Below are positions 26,282 to 34,961 of a stretch of 64,000 bases of DNA, in pieces. Under the pieces are notes generated by a model. The model did no database searches. It was not told the DNA's origin and saw only the letters and a program-made list of their open reading frames with translations. A program made the translations under genes and the position numbers. Each line of letters starts with the position of its first letter. The first letter of the stretch is position 1. The stretch comes from Pelotomaculum isophthalicicum JI (GTDB taxonomy: Bacteria > Bacillota > Desulfotomaculia > Desulfotomaculales > Pelotomaculaceae), in the NCBI RefSeq assembly GCF_029478095.1, contig NZ_JAKOAV010000003.1, forward strand, positions 94,324 to 158,323. The letters are read 5' to 3'.

Positions 26282-26627
26282 GAGAATTGCAGCTTGCGGT
26301 GCAGGCACTGAATACCTCGCCGTTACACCAGAGGGAGACCTTTATCCCTGCCACCAGTTTGTTGGGAAGCATGAATTCATGATAGGCAACCTTGACACAG
26401 GCATAAAAAACAATGTACTACGTGAAAGATTTAGAAAGATTAACATATTAACTAAAGAAGAATGCCGCGGTTGCTGGGCAAAACTATACTGCTCAGGTGG
26501 TTGCCATGCAAATTCTTACTATGCATACGGAGACATTATAAAACCGGAGGAAATGTTTTGTGCGATGCAAAAGAAACGTTTAGAGTGCGCTATTATGATT
26601 GAAACAGATAAAATATTATATGCATAA
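26250..26627 (+). pseudogene. Radical SAM (SCIFF maturase-like) C-terminal SPASM fragment
   Basis: About 120 codons with the SPASM auxiliary-cluster pattern: CGAGTEYLAVTPEGDLYPCH, then IGNLDTGI and CRGCWAKLYCSGGCHANSYY, ending with a CAMQKKRLECAI helix. This closely follows the end of the six-cysteine-peptide (SCIFF) maturase of Clostridia. The radical SAM core with CxxxCxxC is missing. It joins the MetV fragment at 26245-26285. No SCIFF peptide gene was seen nearby. Confidence 0.78.
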
Positions 26628-26639
26628 AAACGGTATAAT

Positions 26640-27041
26640 TTACTTGATTTTACCATCTTCCTCTTTATTGTCAGGTCCAAAAGATACTCCTTGCACGTTA
26701 ACGTTAACACTTAAAACTTTTAAGCCTGTCATACTTTCAACAGCGTTTCTAACTTTTGTTTGTATTTGGTAGGCGACTTCTTGAATACGGCATCCATATT
26801 CAACAATTACATGTATATCAATTGTAGCTTCCTTTTCGCCTACTTCAGCTTTCACACCTTTAGACATATTCTTATGGCCCAGCTTTTCAGCAATACCTCC
26901 GGCAAGGCCCCCACTCATTCCGGATACACCTTCTACTTCCGTGGCGGCCAAGCCGGCAATTATTTTTACAACATCCTCAGAAATTTTAATCGTGCCGGAA
27001 CCACCTTCATCTATTATAACTTGATTACCGTTGTCATCCAT
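26640..27041 (-). CDS. Asp23/Gls24 family envelope stress protein
   Basis: 133 aa. It has the full family pattern: GTIKISEDVVKIIAGLAATEVEGV, a glycine-rich GMSGGLAGGIAEKLG, VKAEVGEKEATIDIHVIVEYG, and the C-terminal VNVNVQGVSF. Asp23 proteins sit at the inner face of the cytoplasmic membrane through partner proteins. ATG 27041 after GAGGAGG. Single gene, convergent with the fragments to its left. Confidence 0.93.
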   Translation of the reverse strand: MDDNGNQVIIDEGGSGTIKISEDVVKIIAGLAATEVEGVSGMSGGLAGGIAEKLGHKNMSKGVKAEVGEKEATIDIHVIVEYGCRIQEVAYQIQTKVRNAVESMTGLKVLSVNVNVQGVSFGPDNKEEDGKIK

Positions 27042-27140
27042 TTAGGATGCCTCCTCATTTAATCACTATTTTCCTAATTATACCATTTTAATATTGCTCT
27101 TGTCTATATAAACTAAAGGCACTAATAATTTTAGTCGTTA

Positions 27141-27998
27141 CTACCATACGACTTCCTTGTACTTGCGCAATCGTTCCTTGATAGCTTCCCTGTTTGCGAG
27201 GAATTTGTCTTTTGATGGAATTATCCAGTTGTCCAGGTGTTCACGGCGGTGTTTATACGAGAAAAAGTGGTTTTGTATGTCGTCCGGGGTTGTTGTTAAT
27301 GTCCATTTGCCTTCACTGAGTGAAACTCTCCCATTTATACCGCAAGTGCAGCACATCACTTCGCCTGAACCGGAAAAATGAAATGATTTGCTGTAACAAA
27401 CCGGGCATTGTCCGGGCTCCGGATTTTTTCTATTGCTCTTTCCCTGCAGTTCAGCAGCGACAGTTACGCCCAAGCGCTTTGCCCCGTTTATGTTTTTTTC
27501 ATCAAGGAGAACTTCTCCAGGGCCGGTTGCATATGCCTCCAAATAATCAACAATACGGTATCCGTATGCCAGGGGTAAGACATTTAGGTTTTCCACGCCT
27601 AGCGGGTTCCACTCGCTGTTGCCGGCCACACTAATTATTGCCGCGACCCTGTTGCGTCCAAAAACATCATCTAAGTCTTTCGCACAGATGAAAGCTCTGT
27701 CAATGACCATTTTCACAATGCCTGCCGGACTAAAAACATAAGTCGGCGCCGATACCAAAAGCCCGTCGGAGGTTTTCATTTTGTCCCATAGGAACGGCAT
27801 ATCATCATCTTTTATCACACATCTGCCGGTAAATACGCAGGACAAGCAACCGCGGCACTGTTTGATATTATAATCGGATAAGCGCAGGTATTCAACTTCC
27901 GTGCCGCTCTCCCGGGCGCTTAATAACGCTTCCTGCAACAGAACGTCTGAGTTTCCGTAACGCCGGCAGGAACAATTAATTCCCAGTACCTTATGCAT
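27141..27998 (-). CDS. Iron-sulfur flavoprotein / NADPH-dependent FMN reductase family
   Basis: 285 aa. Flavodoxin-like fold in the first 190 residues: LGINCSCRRYGNSDVLLQEAL at the FMN phosphate loop, a compact cysteine motif QCRGCLSCVFTGRC suited to a 4Fe-4S cluster, and SAPTYVFSPAGIVKMVIDRAF. A zinc-ribbon-like insert (CPVCYSKSF and CCTCGINGR) follows about residue 200, then a charged alpha-helical tail. Such proteins carry electrons or detoxify oxygen species in anaerobes. ATG 27998 after GGAGG. Single gene. Confidence 0.85.
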   Translation of the reverse strand: MHKVLGINCSCRRYGNSDVLLQEALLSARESGTEVEYLRLSDYNIKQCRGCLSCVFTGRCVIKDDDMPFLWDKMKTSDGLLVSAPTYVFSPAGIVKMVIDRAFICAKDLDDVFGRNRVAAIISVAGNSEWNPLGVENLNVLPLAYGYRIVDYLEAYATGPGEVLLDEKNINGAKRLGVTVAAELQGKSNRKNPEPGQCPVCYSKSFHFSGSGEVMCCTCGINGRVSLSEGKWTLTTTPDDIQNHFFSYKHRREHLDNWIIPSKDKFLANREAIKERLRKYKEVVW

Positions 27999-28173
27999 GC
28001 AAAGACCTCCATTAAAATATGTTATATTTAGTTTCGTTGTTTATATGGAAATTCCTGTGCTTCAGTAAAATATACTTGAAATTTCCAGACGATACATGCA
28101 AATTTGTTGACTGGATTCTTGCCGATAGGATAAGATTATTGAAAAGGTTGAAAACTTACTGGGAGGCGTTTTT

Positions 28174-29103
28174 TTGGAATCGAAAGACTTGATTATTATT
28201 GGCGGCGGACCTGCCGGCCTGTCAGCAGGTATTTATGCTTCCAGAGCAGCTCTGGAAGCCGTCATGTTGGAAAGGGCAATGCCGGGTGGTCTGGTAATGA
28301 ACACGGAATCTATTGAAAACTATCCGGGTTTTGCTGATAGTATCGGTGGCTTTGAGTTGATGGCCAGGATGGAGAGCCAGGCACGCCGTTTCGGCCTGGA
28401 GATTAGATCGGCTGAAGTGGAAGGCTTGAAACCAGCCGGCAATAAGTTGATTGTAGTAACCGGGCAAGGGGATATAACAGCCGGCGCCGTGATTATAGCC
28501 ACAGGTGTTCAGCCTCAGCGTTTAAACGTGAAGGGGGAAGTTGAACTTACCGGAAGGGGCGTTTCATATTGCGCTACTTGTGACGGCCCATTTTTCCGAG
28601 GCAAAAGAGTTGCCGTGGTTGGTGGCGGAGATGCCGCTGTTGAGGAAGCTGTTTACTTGACCAAGTTTGCGGAAAAAGTTTTTATTGTCCACCGACGCGG
28701 TGAATTAAGAGCTACGAAAGTTGTTCAAAAGAAAGCTTTTGAAAACTCAAAGATTGAGTTTGTTTGGCATAACGTAGTTGATGAAATTCATGGGACCGAT
28801 TCAGTTAAGTCCGTGTTGACCAGAGATGTCCGTGATAACGCGAAGAAACTCCTTCCTGTCGACGGCGCATTTATCTATGTGGGGAACATACCTGTATCCG
28901 GCATAGTCAAAGGGTTGGTTAACCTGGATGAAAATGGATATATTGTCACTGATGAAAATATGCGTACTTCATATCCGGGTATATATGCGGCAGGTGATGT
29001 GCGCAAAAAGATGTTGCGCCAGGTAGTGACCGCAGTATCAGATGGTGCGGTCGCCGCAGTGGCGGCTGAAAAATACCTTGAGGGAAATGGACAAACAAAA
29101 TAG
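28174..29103 (+). CDS. trxB: Thioredoxin reductase
   Basis: 309 aa NAD(P)H-dependent flavoprotein. FAD site IIIGGGPAGLSAGIYASRA at the N-terminus, redox-active CATC in VSYCATCDGPFF (near 130), second dinucleotide site VAVVGGGDAAVEEA, and the end motif YAAGDVRKKMLRQVVTAVSDG. TTG 28174 after GGGAGGCG. No thioredoxin gene adjacent. The Arg pair that marks NADPH preference is read as HRRGELRAT, as expected. Confidence 0.94.
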   Translation: MESKDLIIIGGGPAGLSAGIYASRAALEAVMLERAMPGGLVMNTESIENYPGFADSIGGFELMARMESQARRFGLEIRSAEVEGLKPAGNKLIVVTGQGDITAGAVIIATGVQPQRLNVKGEVELTGRGVSYCATCDGPFFRGKRVAVVGGGDAAVEEAVYLTKFAEKVFIVHRRGELRATKVVQKKAFENSKIEFVWHNVVDEIHGTDSVKSVLTRDVRDNAKKLLPVDGAFIYVGNIPVSGIVKGLVNLDENGYIVTDENMRTSYPGIYAAGDVRKKMLRQVVTAVSDGAVAAVAAEKYLEGNGQTK

Positions 29104-29124
29104 AAAGATAAATCGTAATTGCTT

Positions 29125-29300
29125 AGGAGTCAGGAGTCAGAATTCAGGAGTCAGAATGAGAGACCGGCGAGAGTATCTGAATATGTACTGGTATGGTAGA
29201 AGACGCACATGTTCGTGCTTGTTGTTGTCATTTTTTAAGAAGATTCTTTGATACGGCTATATTATTTATTCTGAATACTGACTCCTGACTCCTGAATACT
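29125..29300. repeat. Dispersed intergenic inverted repeat, copy 2
   Basis: Left arm AGGAGTCAGGAGTCAGAATT continuing CAGGAGTCAG, core CAGAATGAGAGACCGGCG, right arm CTGAATACTGACTCCTGACT continuing CCTGAATACT. The centre is about 110 bp longer than in the other copies. Located between trxB and the helicase gene. Confidence 0.85.
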
Positions 29301-29361
29301 CAAACAGTTACAGGCTTTGGGTTTAAAAGCCTGCTTTTTTAAATTTGATAGGAGACTAGTA

Positions 29362-32175
29362 ATGGTCAACAGTTTTGTCATATGTGATTTGGAAACTACG
29401 GGACTGAGTCCTTTTGCGGATAAAATAATAGAAATTGGTTTAGTGCGGTTGGAAGATGGGCAAATATCAGGAAAGTTTCATGCCTTAGTCAACCCCAACC
29501 AACCACTCAACATAAAAATAAAAAGGTTGACCGGTCTTAACGACCAGGATTTAGCCGGTGCGCCCGTATTGTCCGAAGTGCTGCCGGAAGCGCTGGACTT
29601 CATTCAAGACAGCGCAATAGCAGGGCATAATATTGATTTCGACCTTGGATTTCTGGCCGCCGCGCGAGGCGAGCCGTTACGCAACCCATCTTATGATACT
29701 CTGGAACTAGCCCGTCTTGTTGTGCCGGACTCAAATAGCTTTCGGTTAGGTGCCCTATGCCGGTTTTTGGATATCGAATTTGAGAACGGCCATAGGGCGT
29801 TGGATGACGCTATTGCCACAGCGCACCTATTAACCGTATTGATCCAAAAGTTTCGGGAGATTGATATAAATGTTCTGACTCAATTGACTAAACTCCTGGC
29901 TGAGGCACGTTCAAATTGGCAAGGTTTTGCTGGTGAAATGGTTAAGGAACTGCTGAAAGTGTTCCCAGACAAGAAAATATCAGCCAGCCCTTATTGGCGC
30001 AAAGATGACAAGGTTAGTGAAGAAACGAACCATCGGGACAAGCAAAATGAGCAGGAAAGACATTTGCTCGACCCGGTTTACCTTGCCTCGCTTGTCGGAA
30101 AAGAAGGACCGCTGTTAAAAGCTATTTCCGGTTATGAATACCGCCCTCAGCAGGAAGCAATGGTCGGAGAGGTTGCCAGGGCTTTTAACGAAGAGAAATA
30201 TCTGATGCTTGAGGCGGGAACCGGGGTAGGCAAGTCGATAGCTTACTTGATTCCGGCGGTGTTATGGAGCCTGAAGAACAGGGAAAGGGTGCTGGTGGCC
30301 ACTAATACCATCAATCTCCAGGAGCAACTCTGGCTAAAGGACATTCCGGTACTGGCCGGAGTGATAAATCAGCGGTTTCGCGCGTCTTTGGCTAAAGGAC
30401 GTCAGAATTATATTTGCCTGCGCCGCTGGTTTAATGCTTTAAACAGTTTGCATCAGCCGGATGAAGCGGCGTTTTTCGCCAGGGTTCTGACCTGGTTGGC
30501 ATCAACAAAATCCGGGGACAGGACTGAACTGAACACCACTCCCGGTGAGGGGGATTACTGGCTTACAATCTGTGGAGATGCGGAAAGCTGTCTTGGAACG
30601 AGATGCCGCTACCGGATGGACTGTTTTATCAATAAAGCGAGAAAAGCGGTTGAAGAAGCAGACTTGATTATCACAAACCATTCCTTGCTGTTTTTAGATA
30701 TCAGAAATGAAAACCGTGTGCTACCGGCTTACGGACCGCTAATCATAGATGAGGCCCATCACCTGGAAGATTCGGCCACCAACCACCTTGGCAGGCAAGT
30801 TACCCAAAGTATGTTGAACCGCTGGCTTAGCATGACAGGAAAAGCATTGAATAAGCTAGCGGAAATCATCCCACCGGGTGATCGTGAGCATTGGGAACAA
30901 GCGCTAAGAACAGCGTTACAAATCAGGTTGGAAACGGTTGAGAACGCACGTCTCTTCTTCCAGACACTTGGTGAACTTGCCGCGAACAAATTGAACGGTA
31001 GTAACATCAATAATAAATTCTACCGCTCAACTTTACGGTTGCCTGTTAATGATAATGGATATAGGACGGCAATATCTATAGGTGGGGAGCTAATAAACCT
31101 ATTACGCGCACTATCGGAAACCGTTCAGAAGTTATCGGAAATCATGGAGCTGTGGTCAATATCCGCAGAAGTGTGGACTGAACAGGCTCGCGACCTATTG
31201 CAGATTAGCCAATTGGGTTTAGCATTGACTGATGATTTATTTTTTATTTTAGAAAGCGCTGATGAAAAGTTTGTATATTGGGCGGATATTGAGTTTTGGG
31301 CCGGGGGTCTGTTAAAACACTGCAGCCTGTCGGCAGCTCCGATAAATGTCGGTGAAATGTTATACGAGCTTTTTTATAAGAATAAAAAAACAGTGGTTTT
31401 TACTTCAGCGACTCTTTCAGTGAACGGAACCTTCGATCATTTTATTGAGCGGGTAGGATTGAATTACCTTCCAGCAGGGCGGCTGGCTGAGGCTCATTTT
31501 GATTCGCCGTTTATTTATGAACGCCAAGCGCTTCTTTGTATTAACCGTGACCTGCCTGTTCCGGGAGAAGTGGCATCTGATCTATATCTAGAGGAACTTG
31601 GAAATGTTATTGCCAAACTAGTTAGTGTAACTCATGGAAAAACTCTTGTACTCTTTACTTCGCACATGATCCTTCGTGAAACATACAATAGGCTGAAACC
31701 TAAGTTGGAAATAATGGATATTTATTTGTTGGGTCACGGAATAGACGGCAGCAGGACGAGGATTTTAGAAGAATTTAGATCCTCGGAAAGAGCGGTGCTT
31801 TTTGGCGCTTCGAGCTTCTGGGAAGGGGTGGACATACCAGGAGAAGCTTTAACATGTGTGGTTATGGTAAAATTGCCTTTCTGGTCGCCTAAAGTTCCGG
31901 TTATAGAAGCCCGTCTGGAGGATTTGGCAAGAAGGGAACGGGACGGCTTTAAAACTTTTAGTATTCCCCAAGCTGTAATTCGTTTTAAACAAGGATTCGG
32001 CAGGCTGATTCGCAGCGGCAGCGACCGTGGTTGTGTTGTTGTCCTAGATGCGAGGATTCTTGAAAAAAGTTATGGCAGACAATTTCTTAGATCGCTTCCA
32101 TTAAAAAACCATATCCGCGGCGGCACTGATATGATCACAAGAAAATTGTCTGACTGGTTTAGGGATGGCGCTTAA
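29362..32175 (+). CDS. dinG: DinG-family helicase with N-terminal 3'-5' exonuclease domain
   Basis: 937 aa. DEDDh exonuclease domain in the first 180 residues: VICDLETTGLSP with the metal-binding D and E, NIDFDLGFLAA, and HRALDDAIATAHLL. The superfamily 2 helicase part carries Walker A EAGTGVGKSIAYL, the DEAH box IIDEAHHLED, an iron-sulfur cysteine set around CLRRWF...CLGTRCRYRMDC, and C-terminal motifs GASSFWEGVDIPG and RFKQGFGRLIRSG. Matches the Gram-positive DinG layout; the iron-sulfur cysteines are kept, unlike in staphylococcal DinG. Chosen start ATG 29362 after GGAG; an earlier in-frame start at 29317 lacks a site. Confidence 0.93.
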   Translation: MVNSFVICDLETTGLSPFADKIIEIGLVRLEDGQISGKFHALVNPNQPLNIKIKRLTGLNDQDLAGAPVLSEVLPEALDFIQDSAIAGHNIDFDLGFLAAARGEPLRNPSYDTLELARLVVPDSNSFRLGALCRFLDIEFENGHRALDDAIATAHLLTVLIQKFREIDINVLTQLTKLLAEARSNWQGFAGEMVKELLKVFPDKKISASPYWRKDDKVSEETNHRDKQNEQERHLLDPVYLASLVGKEGPLLKAISGYEYRPQQEAMVGEVARAFNEEKYLMLEAGTGVGKSIAYLIPAVLWSLKNRERVLVATNTINLQEQLWLKDIPVLAGVINQRFRASLAKGRQNYICLRRWFNALNSLHQPDEAAFFARVLTWLASTKSGDRTELNTTPGEGDYWLTICGDAESCLGTRCRYRMDCFINKARKAVEEADLIITNHSLLFLDIRNENRVLPAYGPLIIDEAHHLEDSATNHLGRQVTQSMLNRWLSMTGKALNKLAEIIPPGDREHWEQALRTALQIRLETVENARLFFQTLGELAANKLNGSNINNKFYRSTLRLPVNDNGYRTAISIGGELINLLRALSETVQKLSEIMELWSISAEVWTEQARDLLQISQLGLALTDDLFFILESADEKFVYWADIEFWAGGLLKHCSLSAAPINVGEMLYELFYKNKKTVVFTSATLSVNGTFDHFIERVGLNYLPAGRLAEAHFDSPFIYERQALLCINRDLPVPGEVASDLYLEELGNVIAKLVSVTHGKTLVLFTSHMILRETYNRLKPKLEIMDIYLLGHGIDGSRTRILEEFRSSERAVLFGASSFWEGVDIPGEALTCVVMVKLPFWSPKVPVIEARLEDLARRERDGFKTFSIPQAVIRFKQGFGRLIRSGSDRGCVVVLDARILEKSYGRQFLRSLPLKNHIRGGTDMITRKLSDWFRDGA

Positions 32176-32248
32176 AAAAAATTAGCACATTCAGCCAGGT
32201 TTTGAAATAGTATATTAACAGTTAATTTTAGAAGGAGTGTGATTCATA

Positions 32249-32314
32249 TTGCGAGTATATTTTGTTAAGCTGCCATCTTTTATCAGGGCGTGGTTATTGA
32301 AGATTTATAAGTAG
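32249..32314 (+). CDS. spoVM: SpoVM-like micro-protein (21 aa)
   Basis: A very short gene, TTG 32249 to TAG 32314, behind GAAGGAGTGTG (32231-32241). It encodes RVYFVKLPSFIRAWLLKIYK after the start. Bacillus SpoVM begins MKFYTIKLPKFLGGIVRAML, so the aromatic Tyr at 4, the KLP with the key Pro at 9, the following Phe and the amphipathic basic helix are shared. SpoVM recognises the convex forespore membrane and anchors the SpoIVA coat base. This copy is five residues shorter and lacks the Gly-Gly pair. The gene ahead of cwlD, another sporulation/germination gene, supports the call. Similarity over so few residues leaves some doubt. Confidence 0.75.
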   Translation: MRVYFVKLPSFIRAWLLKIYK

Positions 32315-32350
32315 ACAGCAAATTGTCAATACAATTATGAAACCCGTATT

Positions 32351-32373
32351 GGGGGCAGGCTGGAGCCTGTCCC
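32351..32373. terminator. Hairpin after spoVM
   Basis: GGGGGCAGGCT-GG-AGCCTGTCCC, stem of about 10 bp with one G-T pair, followed by TTCAGTTTG. The T run is weak, so it may be a repeat or a weak terminator between spoVM and cwlD. Confidence 0.5.
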
Positions 32374-32440
32374 TTCAGTTTGTAAACATATTTGAATCAG
32401 GTCCGGCATACTTTCTAAAAAAGAAGGGTGGGGTCTGATT

Positions 32441-33214
32441 TTGCCTGTATTTGTGCGGAGTTTCCGCTTAAAAAAAAGGTTAGTCATTATAATATTGTTA
32501 TTAGTTATAACATTCTTATATGGCTATAAATATGCTGCTTCGCGTCATGAAGAAAGTAACATAGCAGCTTTGTCTTGGGTAGTTGCCAATAAGCTTATTG
32601 TTATTGACCCCGGGCATGGCGGAGAAGATCCGGGGGCAACGGGTACTACCGGAATTCATGAGAAAGATATTGTCCTAAGCGTATCAAAAAAACTGGCGGC
32701 TATACTGCGTGAAGCCGGCGCGGAAGCTGTGCTTACCAGAGACAGCGACAGGGAATTAAGCGACCCAAGCGTTAGTGATTTGTATACCGCAAAAATCCAG
32801 GATTTAAGCCGCAGGGTGGATTTGGCAAATAACCGGGGCGCGGATGTTTTTATCAGTATTCATGTGAATAGTTTCCCGGATCCACGGGAAGACGGCGCAC
32901 AGACTTTTTATCAGCCTGGTTCGGAAGAAAGTAAAAAACTTGGTGTGGCTATCCAATATGAACTAAACCGGTTTCTAGCCAACCCGGGAAGGGAAGCTAA
33001 GCCGGTTGATTACTTTGCCAACCGGATGACCAAGATGCCCAGTACAATTGTGGAAATTGGTTTTATTACCAACCCAAAAGAAGAAAAATTAATGCTTGAC
33101 CAGGATTATCAAGGTAAAGTGGCCTGGGCTGTTTATGCGGGGATAGTACGTTATTTTGCCATGTCAAAACCTGCTTTCGCGGTTCCTCTCAACCATATGG
33201 CTAATAATAATTAA
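32441..33214 (+). CDS. cwlD: N-acetylmuramoyl-L-alanine amidase CwlD
   Basis: Amidase_3 family; CwlD makes muramic-delta-lactam in spore cortex peptidoglycan, which is needed for germination. 257 aa with an uncleaved signal/anchor at about 13-30 (VIIILLLVITFLYGYKYAA), zinc ligands in VIDPGHGGEDPGA (His), EKDIVLS (Glu), SIHVNSFPD (His) and catalytic Glu in STIVEIGFITN. TTG 32441 after AAGGGTGGGG. Follows the SpoVM-like gene, which supports a sporulation role over vegetative autolysis. Confidence 0.92.
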   Translation: MPVFVRSFRLKKRLVIIILLLVITFLYGYKYAASRHEESNIAALSWVVANKLIVIDPGHGGEDPGATGTTGIHEKDIVLSVSKKLAAILREAGAEAVLTRDSDRELSDPSVSDLYTAKIQDLSRRVDLANNRGADVFISIHVNSFPDPREDGAQTFYQPGSEESKKLGVAIQYELNRFLANPGREAKPVDYFANRMTKMPSTIVEIGFITNPKEEKLMLDQDYQGKVAWAVYAGIVRYFAMSKPAFAVPLNHMANNN

Positions 33215-33354
33215 AAATGTATCATTAGTTTATGGACCCCTCCGTGAGCCGAATTTTATCTTTTTCGTGCAGGAATTTTTGCTGTTAGCCTCGAAATTTA
33301 TTAGGTGTAAGTAGACTGCACGTTACACAAGTAATATCATCAGGGGGGTTGGTT

Positions 33355-33615
33355 ATGTTTCCTAACTTGGGTATGTCTGAGATTTTATTAATCTTAGTTA
33401 TCGCACTGGTAGTTTTTGGCCCGCGCAAATTACCTGAAATCGGCAAGTCGTTGGGTAAAACGATAAATGAATTTCGAAGAGCTTCGCTGACCAGCTTTAG
33501 TGAATTAGAAAATGTAACAGAAGTGGCAAAAGAAGTGGCAAAAGAAGAAGTAAAAGAAGAGGATGTTCAAGTTGCAAAAGTTACTCAGGAAAAAGAGGCC
33601 TTGTTAAAAGGTTAA
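33355..33615 (+). CDS. tatA: Twin-arginine translocase TatA
   Basis: 86 aa. One N-terminal membrane helix (ILLILVIALVVFG), hinge PRKLPEIGKSLG, amphipathic helix, then a Glu/Lys/Val-rich repetitive tail (VAKEVAKEEVKEEDVQVAK). ATG 33355 after AGGGGGG (33342-33348). One of two TatA-type genes in the window; this one is apart from the minus-strand tatA-tatC pair and likely transcribed on its own, just upstream of the convergent formate dehydrogenase operon. Confidence 0.92.
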   Translation: MFPNLGMSEILLILVIALVVFGPRKLPEIGKSLGKTINEFRRASLTSFSELENVTEVAKEVAKEEVKEEDVQVAKVTQEKEALLKG

Positions 33616-33653
33616 CGGTAAAACACTCAAATCCCAATGAAGATTCAAAAAGA

Positions 33654-33686
33654 AATCCCGCATCACTATCAAAGTGGTACGGGATT
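33654..33686 (-). terminator. Terminator of the formate dehydrogenase operon
   Basis: AATCCCG...CGGGATT outer stem with inner CACT/AGTG; on the minus strand it is followed by TTCTTTTTG. It lies about 70 bp after the nrfD-type stop. Confidence 0.7.
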
Positions 33687-33755
33687 ACTATTTGAGTTAC
33701 AATTTTGGGGCATCGTGGGGTCAAAGCTCCACTTGTTTTTTTAGCTTATTCTGTG

Positions 33756-34934
33756 TTACGCTTCCACGCTTCTGCCTGTTGAAACACTTTTCCCGGAAGA
33801 TAAACCTTCTTGCTCATGATCTTCTTTAACCAAAATCGGGAAGTTTTCTACCACAAACAAGTAGGCTAAAGCTAAAGCGCTCCACATGCCTAAAGTAATC
33901 AGCCATTCCCAGATGCTGGGGAAGTAATGGCCGCCCGCGCTTTGAGCCATCCCTGTAAAGACCACGTTCATGCGGTTGAACACAACACCTACAACTACTA
34001 AAACTGATGCGGTGAAAACACCCCATTGCGTGTTGCGGATAGCGGGTATCGCGTACATAAAGATGGGAACCAGAACAAATACAATCATTTCCACTAAAAA
34101 CATGTTGCTTTCGAAAGATCCGTTAAAAGCCATGGAATATACGCCGCGGTAGTTTAAGTCAATCATTTTAACAATAAAGTAGACAATCAACATACACATG
34201 GTAACTTTAGTGAGGCTTGAAAATACCTCCGTTTCCGGTTTTCTGTTATAGGCTCTTGCCGCCAGCGTTCCTTCTATAGTCACCATCGCCGGTCCCAGGA
34301 AGAAGGCAGACCAGACAAAGAAGAACGGTATAATCATAGACCACCATAACGGATTAAGCCGGTCTACTGTTACAATATAAAGCGAACCCAGTGACGACTG
34401 GTGCAAAGTGGGTAATACAATACCCAGGATTGTTAAAGGAACCATGGCCTTGCTTAAAATGTTCTTCAAAGGGCCGATTTTTACTCTTTCAAAGAATATA
34501 TCCCCAAACTCTAATACTTGCACTGTGGTGTAAAGCGAAATGCACCAAAACACTTCAAACAGCACCGAGTGGAAACCCCAGTAAAAGAAGGGACGCCAGC
34601 AGTTTGTCCATCTCCCGATATCCATCAATAGACTCACCAAGGCAATTACATAACCAATCAACGAGGTTAACAGCGCGGCGCGGGCAATTGGCAGATACTT
34701 TTCTTTGTGCAATACGTGAACAATTAATGCCGTGCTGAAGCCGCCGCCCGCCAGGGCGATACCGCACAGCAGGTCAAATCCGATCCACAGACCCCAAGGC
34801 CATTCGTCACTTAAGTTGGTTACCGCGCCTAGCCCGAATACTAAACGTGCCAGGGCTACTACAATCGCAATACCGACTAAACCAATCAATAAATACCTGA
34901 ATGGAGTAAGCTTAAAACTCCAGCTCTTTTGCAT
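33756..34934 (-). CDS. NrfD/HybB-type membrane quinone-linked subunit of formate dehydrogenase
   Basis: 392 aa with about ten hydrophobic segments and no heme-b His pattern; belongs to the polysulfide-reductase NrfD/HybB family. Marks are WPWGLWIGFDLLCGIALAGG, the DIGRW and PFFYWGFHSVLFEVFWCISLY stretch, LPTLHQSSLGSLY, and NMNVVFTG-like RMNVVFTGM. It likely carries electrons from the formate dehydrogenase to menaquinone. ATG 34934 after GGAGGTGATATT; last gene of the fdhE-tat-fdhAB-nrfD operon. It replaces the usual cytochrome b gamma subunit. Confidence 0.9.
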   Translation of the reverse strand: MQKSWSFKLTPFRYLLIGLVGIAIVVALARLVFGLGAVTNLSDEWPWGLWIGFDLLCGIALAGGGFSTALIVHVLHKEKYLPIARAALLTSLIGYVIALVSLLMDIGRWTNCWRPFFYWGFHSVLFEVFWCISLYTTVQVLEFGDIFFERVKIGPLKNILSKAMVPLTILGIVLPTLHQSSLGSLYIVTVDRLNPLWWSMIIPFFFVWSAFFLGPAMVTIEGTLAARAYNRKPETEVFSSLTKVTMCMLIVYFIVKMIDLNYRGVYSMAFNGSFESNMFLVEMIVFVLVPIFMYAIPAIRNTQWGVFTASVLVVVGVVFNRMNVVFTGMAQSAGGHYFPSIWEWLITLGMWSALALAYLFVVENFPILVKEDHEQEGLSSGKSVSTGRSVEA

Positions 34935-34961
34935 TTTAATATCACCTCCATTTAAAAAGAT

